From NCBI RefSeq assembly GCF_017309185.1, contig NZ_JAEKJZ010000001.1, positions 124,001-188,000 of the forward strand: a DNA stretch of 64,000 nt, in the 5' to 3' direction. The first letter of the stretch is position 1, and each line of letters opens with the position of its first letter. A program made the translations under genes and the position numbers. Under the pieces are notes generated by a model, which had not been told where the DNA came from, did no database searches, and saw only the letters and a list, made by a program, of their open reading frames with translations. Source of the DNA: Roseibium aggregatum. Its GTDB lineage: Bacteria > Pseudomonadota > Alphaproteobacteria > Rhizobiales > Stappiaceae. Positions 60,268-64,000 of this stretch are shown here, in pieces.

Positions 60268-61140
60268 ATGACCGAGACCTTTGACCGCCGCCGCCATCCG
60301 GTTCGCCCCGATCTAGCCGCGCTCGACTACGAGGGCCGGGCGGAGTCCACCCGTTTCGTAGAGGGCGAAGTGCTGCAGGTGACCGCCGATCGGCTTGCGA
60401 TCCGCCCCGAACCGCGTTCCGACCGCTCGATCGATACGGAAGCCCTGCGCGGCGAATGGGTCACCGTTTACGAACAGACACCCGAAGGCTGGGCCTGGGG
60501 ACAGCTCGACACGGACGGCTACGTCGGCTGGTTGTCTTCCGATGGTCTCGGGCCGGTGACGGCGGCGACCCATCGGGTCCGTGCCTTGCGCACCTTCCGC
60601 TATCCGGGCGCGGATCTGAAGGTGCCGCCGCTCGGCCTTCTGTCAATGGGCTCAAAGGTCACGGTGACAGGTCAAACCGAAACGCGGGGGCTGACCTATG
60701 CCGTGCTTGCCGACGGTTCGGCGGTCGTTGCCAAACACCTCGTTACGGTCGACGCCAGGGAGGAGGATTGGGTCTCGGCCGCGGAGGAGTTTCTCGGCAC
60801 GCCCTATCTCTGGGGGGGGCGCACAAGTCTCGGGCTGGATTGTTCGGCGCTCGTCCAGCTCGCCGCCCAGGCCGGCGGGGTCGATCTGCCGCGCGACAGC
60901 GATATGCTGGAAGCCGAAGCGGGCACGGAAATTCCGCACGACGATCCGTCCGCGCTGACGCGCGGCGACCTTCTGTTCTGGAAAGGCCACGTGGGGATCG
61001 TCGCCGGCCCGAACCGTCTGCTCCACGCCAACGGTCACACCATGACGGTTGCCTTCGAACCGCTGGGCAAGGCCATCGAGCGGATCGCGGCGACGGAATG
61101 GGGCGCGATAACAAAGGCACGGCGTCTCCACCGCGGCTGA
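60268..61140 (+). CDS. NlpC/P60 (C40) cell-wall peptidase with SH3-like N-terminus
   Basis: ATG 60268 gives 290 residues with no signal peptide. The N-terminal half shows two SH3b-like units (WAWGQLDTDGYVGWLSSDGL and YAVLADGSAVVAKHL). The C-terminal NlpC/P60 domain has the catalytic Cys in TSLGLDCSALVQLAAQAGG and His in WKGHVGIVAGPN. Such enzymes cleave muropeptides; without a secretion signal it may act on recycled cell-wall peptides in the cytoplasm. An upstream extension to 60193 overlaps the MarR gene and is unlikely. Confidence 0.9.
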   Translation: MTETFDRRRHPVRPDLAALDYEGRAESTRFVEGEVLQVTADRLAIRPEPRSDRSIDTEALRGEWVTVYEQTPEGWAWGQLDTDGYVGWLSSDGLGPVTAATHRVRALRTFRYPGADLKVPPLGLLSMGSKVTVTGQTETRGLTYAVLADGSAVVAKHLVTVDAREEDWVSAAEEFLGTPYLWGGRTSLGLDCSALVQLAAQAGGVDLPRDSDMLEAEAGTEIPHDDPSALTRGDLLFWKGHVGIVAGPNRLLHANGHTMTVAFEPLGKAIERIAATEWGAITKARRLHRG

Positions 61141-61159
61141 TTTCACAAGGCCGGAACTC

Positions 61160-62347
61160 TCAGGACTTCGGCGCCAGTGCGAGCTGGGGCTCCGGCCGTG
61201 GGCTGTCTTTGATCTCACCCGCCGCGTCACCCAGTTCCAGATCCTCGATCTTGCGGCTGCGCTTGCTGATCTTGTCGGAGGAAATCAGGATCTGGTCGAT
61301 GTCCTTGTTCGCCTGGGCAAAGTGGGACTGCAGCTTGCCGACCCGGTCGTTGAGACGCGCGACATCGGCGGTCAGATGGCCCACTTCCGCCTGGATCAGG
61401 TGCGCCTGCTCGCGCATTTTCGCGTCCCGAAGCACCGACTGGATCACCTGGATGGAGAGCATCAGAAGGGACGGGGAAACGATCACCACCCGTGTCCGGT
61501 GCGCCTTTTGCACCAGATCCTCGAAGTTCTCGTTGAGTTCGGCGAACACGCTTTCCGAGGGCACGAAGAAGAAGGCCGTGTCCTGGGTCTCGCCCGGGAG
61601 CAGGTACTTCTCGCCGATGTCCTGAATATGCTTGGTGAAGTCCTTGCGGAACTGGGCCTGGGCGTATTTGAGCTGGTCCTCGCTCTCCGCCTCGCGCAAG
61701 CGGTTGAAGGCTTCGAGCGGAAACTTGGCATCGATGGCAAGCGATGGTGCGCCATTGGGCATATGGATCAGGCAATCCGGGCGACTGTTGTTGGACAGGG
61801 TTGCCTGAAAGGAATAGGTGCTCGGCGCCATCTGGTCCTGAATGATCGCTTCCATCCGGCCCTGACCGAAGGCGCCACGCGTCTGCTTGTTGGAGAGGAT
61901 CGCCTGAAGCTGACCGACCTGACCGGAGAGGTCGGTGATGGTGCGTTGAGCCCGGTCGATCACGGCCAAGCGCTCGTGCAGATGCCTGAGGCCTTCCTGG
62001 GTCTGCTTGCTGGTATCGGCCATGGAGAGACCGAGCTTGTGGCCCATCCCGTCCAGACGCTCGTTGACCACCCGCATCATGTCCGACTGTCGCGACCCGA
62101 AGACCTCGGCCATGGTCTGCATGCGCCCGGTCATTTCCCCTTGAGACTTCAGAAGCTGCGAGAGATGGCTTTCCAGTTCGTGGATTCGTTCCGTCGCCGC
62201 CGTGTCGGCATCGGCGCGCTGGCGCATCTGACGCACGGTTTTCAAAACCAGCCAGAAAATCAGCGCCAGCAGAAGCAGACCGCACGCAAGGGCGGCCTCC
62301 AGGACGGTGACCGGCCGTCCGCTCAACTCGAAAAGGACTTCATTCAT
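61160..62347 (-). CDS. rmuC: DNA recombination protein RmuC
   Basis: Starting at ATG 62347, the 395-residue protein has one N-terminal membrane helix (LEAALACGLLLLALIFWLVLKTV), a long coiled coil (about 40-130), and the RmuC nuclease-like domain. The latter carries LIHMPNGAPSLAIDAKFPLEAFNRL, GEKYLLPGETQDTAFFFVPSESVF and the following VVIVSPSLLMLSIQVI. RmuC limits inversion between repeats, probably by acting on DNA secondary structure. It is divergent from def. Confidence 0.94.
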   Translation of the reverse strand: MNEVLFELSGRPVTVLEAALACGLLLLALIFWLVLKTVRQMRQRADADTAATERIHELESHLSQLLKSQGEMTGRMQTMAEVFGSRQSDMMRVVNERLDGMGHKLGLSMADTSKQTQEGLRHLHERLAVIDRAQRTITDLSGQVGQLQAILSNKQTRGAFGQGRMEAIIQDQMAPSTYSFQATLSNNSRPDCLIHMPNGAPSLAIDAKFPLEAFNRLREAESEDQLKYAQAQFRKDFTKHIQDIGEKYLLPGETQDTAFFFVPSESVFAELNENFEDLVQKAHRTRVVIVSPSLLMLSIQVIQSVLRDAKMREQAHLIQAEVGHLTADVARLNDRVGKLQSHFAQANKDIDQILISSDKISKRSRKIEDLELGDAAGEIKDSPRPEPQLALAPKS

Positions 62348-62471
62348 GAAACAAACATAGAACGATTCGGAGCGCCGGCACATCTTTCCGTTGCCGCGAA
62401 ATCGGTAAAACGCGGGGGGAAGCGGCGTTTTCCGCGTTGACCGGTGTGAGGCGAAAGCCTATGTCAGACGC

Positions 62472-62990
62472 ATGACGAAACGCACCATTATCACCATTCC
62501 CGACCCGGTTCTGCGCGAGGTCTGCGCACCGGTCGAAGCGATCGACGACGAGACCCGCGCATTGGCGGACGACATGCTGGAAACCATGTACGACGCGCCC
62601 GGGATCGGTCTCGCCGCCAGCCAGATCGGCATCCTGAAACGGCTCTTTGTTCTGGACGTCGCCAAGGAGGACGCGCCGAAGGAGCCGATGGTCTTCATCA
62701 ATCCGAAGATCGTCTGGTCGAGCGAGGAAACCAACGTCTACCAGGAAGGCTGCCTGTCGATCCCGGAGTATTACGAGGACGTCGAACGCCCGGCCGAGGT
62801 GACGGTGCAGTTTCAGAACCGCGAAGGCGCGGACCAGGAGATCAAGGCGGACGGCTTGCTGGCAACCTGCATCCAGCATGAACTCGATCACCTCAACGGC
62901 AAGCTGTTCATCGATTATCTGTCGAAACTGAAACGCGACAGGGTGGTCAAGAAGTTCACCAAGCAGGCGAAACTGGCCGGAAAGCTTTGA
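62472..62990 (+). CDS. def: Peptide deformylase
   Basis: The 172-residue enzyme has all three motifs: [23 protein letters not shown] (metal Cys) and [16 protein letters not shown] (HExxH-type metal site). It removes the formyl group from nascent proteins. Start ATG 62472. It is followed 28 nt later by marC rather than directly by fmt. Length and motifs are those of an active type I enzyme. Confidence 0.97.
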   Translation: MTKRTIITIPDPVLREVCAPVEAIDDETRALADDMLETMYDAPGIGLAASQIGILKRLFVLDVAKEDAPKEPMVFINPKIVWSSEETNVYQEGCLSIPEYYEDVERPAEVTVQFQNREGADQEIKADGLLATCIQHELDHLNGKLFIDYLSKLKRDRVVKKFTKQAKLAGKL

Positions 62991-63018
62991 GCCTGGGCAA
63001 GGGACGCTGGGGGCACCG

Positions 63019-63654
63019 ATGGATCAGGCACTCTTCCTGAAGATTTTCGCCGCGCTGTTTGCGATCATGAACCCGATCGCCAATCTGCCGGTTTTCCTGT
63101 CATTAACCGCCGACAAGGGCGCGGGCTTCGAGCGCAAGGTCGCTTTCACGCTTCTGATCAGCCTCTCCGTGGGGGCCGCAATCGTCGGACTGACCGGCGA
63201 CATGATCCTGAAGGTCTTCGGGATCAGCCTCGATGCCTTCCGCCTTGCGGGGGGCTTTCTCATCCTGCTGATCGCCCTGAACCTCATTTCCGGTGAAAAA
63301 AGCAAGGCCCATCACGGAACGCCGGAAGAACAGGAACAGCATGCGGCACAGGAGAACCCGGCGATCTACCCGCTGACGATCCCGATCCTGCTGGGGCCCG
63401 GGTCCATTTCGACCATGATCATCTTCCGGGGTCAGGTGACGGGTCTTTCCCAGGAAATCGCTTACATCGCAGGGATCGCGGCTTCGATCGCCGTCCTGAT
63501 CGCGACGTTTTTCTCGGCGCCGTTCCTGTCGCGCTTCCTCGGGCAGACCGCGACCAGCGTCATGAGCCGTCTGATGGGGATGATCCTGGCGGCCATCGCG
63601 ATGGAAATGATGGTCGACAGTCTCAAAGTCCTGTTGCCGGGTCTCGCGAAATAA
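63019..63654 (+). CDS. MarC-family membrane protein
   Basis: The 211-residue protein has six hydrophobic helices and the MarC landmarks FAIMNPIANLPVFLSLTADK near the N-terminus and LTIPILLGPGSISTMI in the second half. The loop between (GEKSKAHHGTPEEQEQHAAQENP) is highly polar. Despite early annotation as antibiotic resistance, the function is unknown. It is inserted between def and fmt on the same strand. Confidence 0.93.
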   Translation: MDQALFLKIFAALFAIMNPIANLPVFLSLTADKGAGFERKVAFTLLISLSVGAAIVGLTGDMILKVFGISLDAFRLAGGFLILLIALNLISGEKSKAHHGTPEEQEQHAAQENPAIYPLTIPILLGPGSISTMIIFRGQVTGLSQEIAYIAGIAASIAVLIATFFSAPFLSRFLGQTATSVMSRLMGMILAAIAMEMMVDSLKVLLPGLAK

Positions 63655-63696
63655 GGGACAACCCGGCCAATGAAACGGAAATCCTGAAGGAAACTC

Positions 63697-64000
63697 ATGT
63701 CGCTTCGCGTGGTATTCATGGGCACCCCCGATTTCTCGGTGCCGACCCTGATGGAAATCGTCGGTCAGGGTCATGACGTTGTTGCCGTCTACTCCCAGCC
63801 GCCACGCCCTGCGGGCCGGGGCATGGACCTGAAGAAGTCGCCCGTCCATGAGGCGGCGGAATCTTTCGGCATCCCGGTGTTCACGCCAGACAGCCTGAAA
63901 GGCACGGAAGAGCAGGAGACCTTCGCTTCGCTCGACGCCGATGTGGCGGTGGTGGTCGCCTATGGTCTCATCCTTCCCAAGGCTGTTCTCGACGCGCCGC
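63697..64000 (+). CDS. fmt: Methionyl-tRNA formyltransferase, N-terminal part (runs off window)
   Basis: The first 101 codons are present. ATG 63697 follows GAAGGAAA. The protein begins [18 protein letters not shown], then has [20 protein letters not shown] and [15 protein letters not shown], the canonical Fmt N-terminal domain. It formylates initiator Met-tRNA, the counterpart of the deformylase two genes upstream. The frame is open to the window edge. Confidence 0.96.
   Translation, partial: MSLRVVFMGTPDFSVPTLMEIVGQGHDVVAVYSQPPRPAGRGMDLKKSPVHEAAESFGIPVFTPDSLKGTEEQETFASLDADVAVVVAYGLILPKAVLDAP

Noticed and set aside
1-64000. CRISPR array, tRNA/rRNA genes, transposase or phage genes
   Set aside because: I saw no regularly spaced repeats, no tRNA cloverleaf with the TTCGA/TTCRA arm in an intergenic gap, and no transposase, integrase or phage structural protein among the supported genes.

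Overview
The window is about 60% GC and reads as the chromosome of an alphaproteobacterium, probably a marine Hyphomicrobiales/Rhodobacterales type such as Roseibium/Labrenzia (inference). Grounds are the CpaA-F/Tad pilus set, a PutA lacking the N-terminal DNA-binding domain beside a divergent Lrp-type regulator, a MaoC-Pta fusion with AckA, the rmuC-def-fmt neighbourhood and family-level protein resemblance. Genes are densely packed with many ATGA start/stop overlaps. I see no tRNA, rRNA, CRISPR, insertion sequence or prophage.

Layout. 1-2.5 kb: end of diaminopropionate ammonia-lyase, an M20 carbamoylase/allantoate-amidohydrolase-like enzyme and a D-carbamoylase. 2.6-6.9 kb: chemoreceptor, short-chain dehydrogenase, Bfd ferredoxin and bacterioferritin. 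6.9-10.5 kb: YnjBCD-like ABC importer. 10.6-14.3 kb: Lrp regulator and divergent putA. 14.5-19.5 kb: hrpB, glk, mgsA and a secreted VWA-type (DUF1194) protein.

20.1-32.5 kb is the metabolic centrepiece: a SorC-type regulator, two tandem BMP-family binding proteins, ABC ATPase, two permeases, then cdd, purine nucleoside phosphorylase, deoC, deoA, deoB and add. Together they import nucleosides, deaminate and phosphorolyse them, and convert the (deoxy)ribose-1-phosphate to glycolytic intermediates. Nearby, a URC4-like DUF1688 protein, uracil phosphoribosyltransferase and ribokinase (34.0-37.0 kb) could handle the released uracil and ribose. An MFS carrier lies between the two groups on the other strand.

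37.0-45.7 kb: retropepsin-like protease, phosphomannomutase/phosphoglucomutase, aldose epimerase, acetylpolyamine amidohydrolase-like protein, HAD phosphatase, an orphan PhnD-like binding protein, acetate kinase and MaoC-Pta. 45.9-58.2 kb: a complete Flp/Tad pilus locus in several transcription units (minor pilins plus a stand-alone CpaC N-domain protein on the minus strand; flp; cpaA; cpaBCDEF-tadBC; tadD on the minus strand). 58.4-64 kb: M17 aminopeptidase, MarR regulator, NlpC/P60 peptidase, rmuC, def, marC and the start of fmt.

The most interesting signals outside the genes are: a recurring TTGGTATT element 30-62 nt before five unrelated genes; TTAACCAT-type (CtrA-like) motifs at several Tad promoters; a perfect 13-bp hairpin between the duplicated BMP genes; and several long inverted repeats. 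Among proteins, the bacterioferritin has Arg where the haem-ligating Met52 normally sits.
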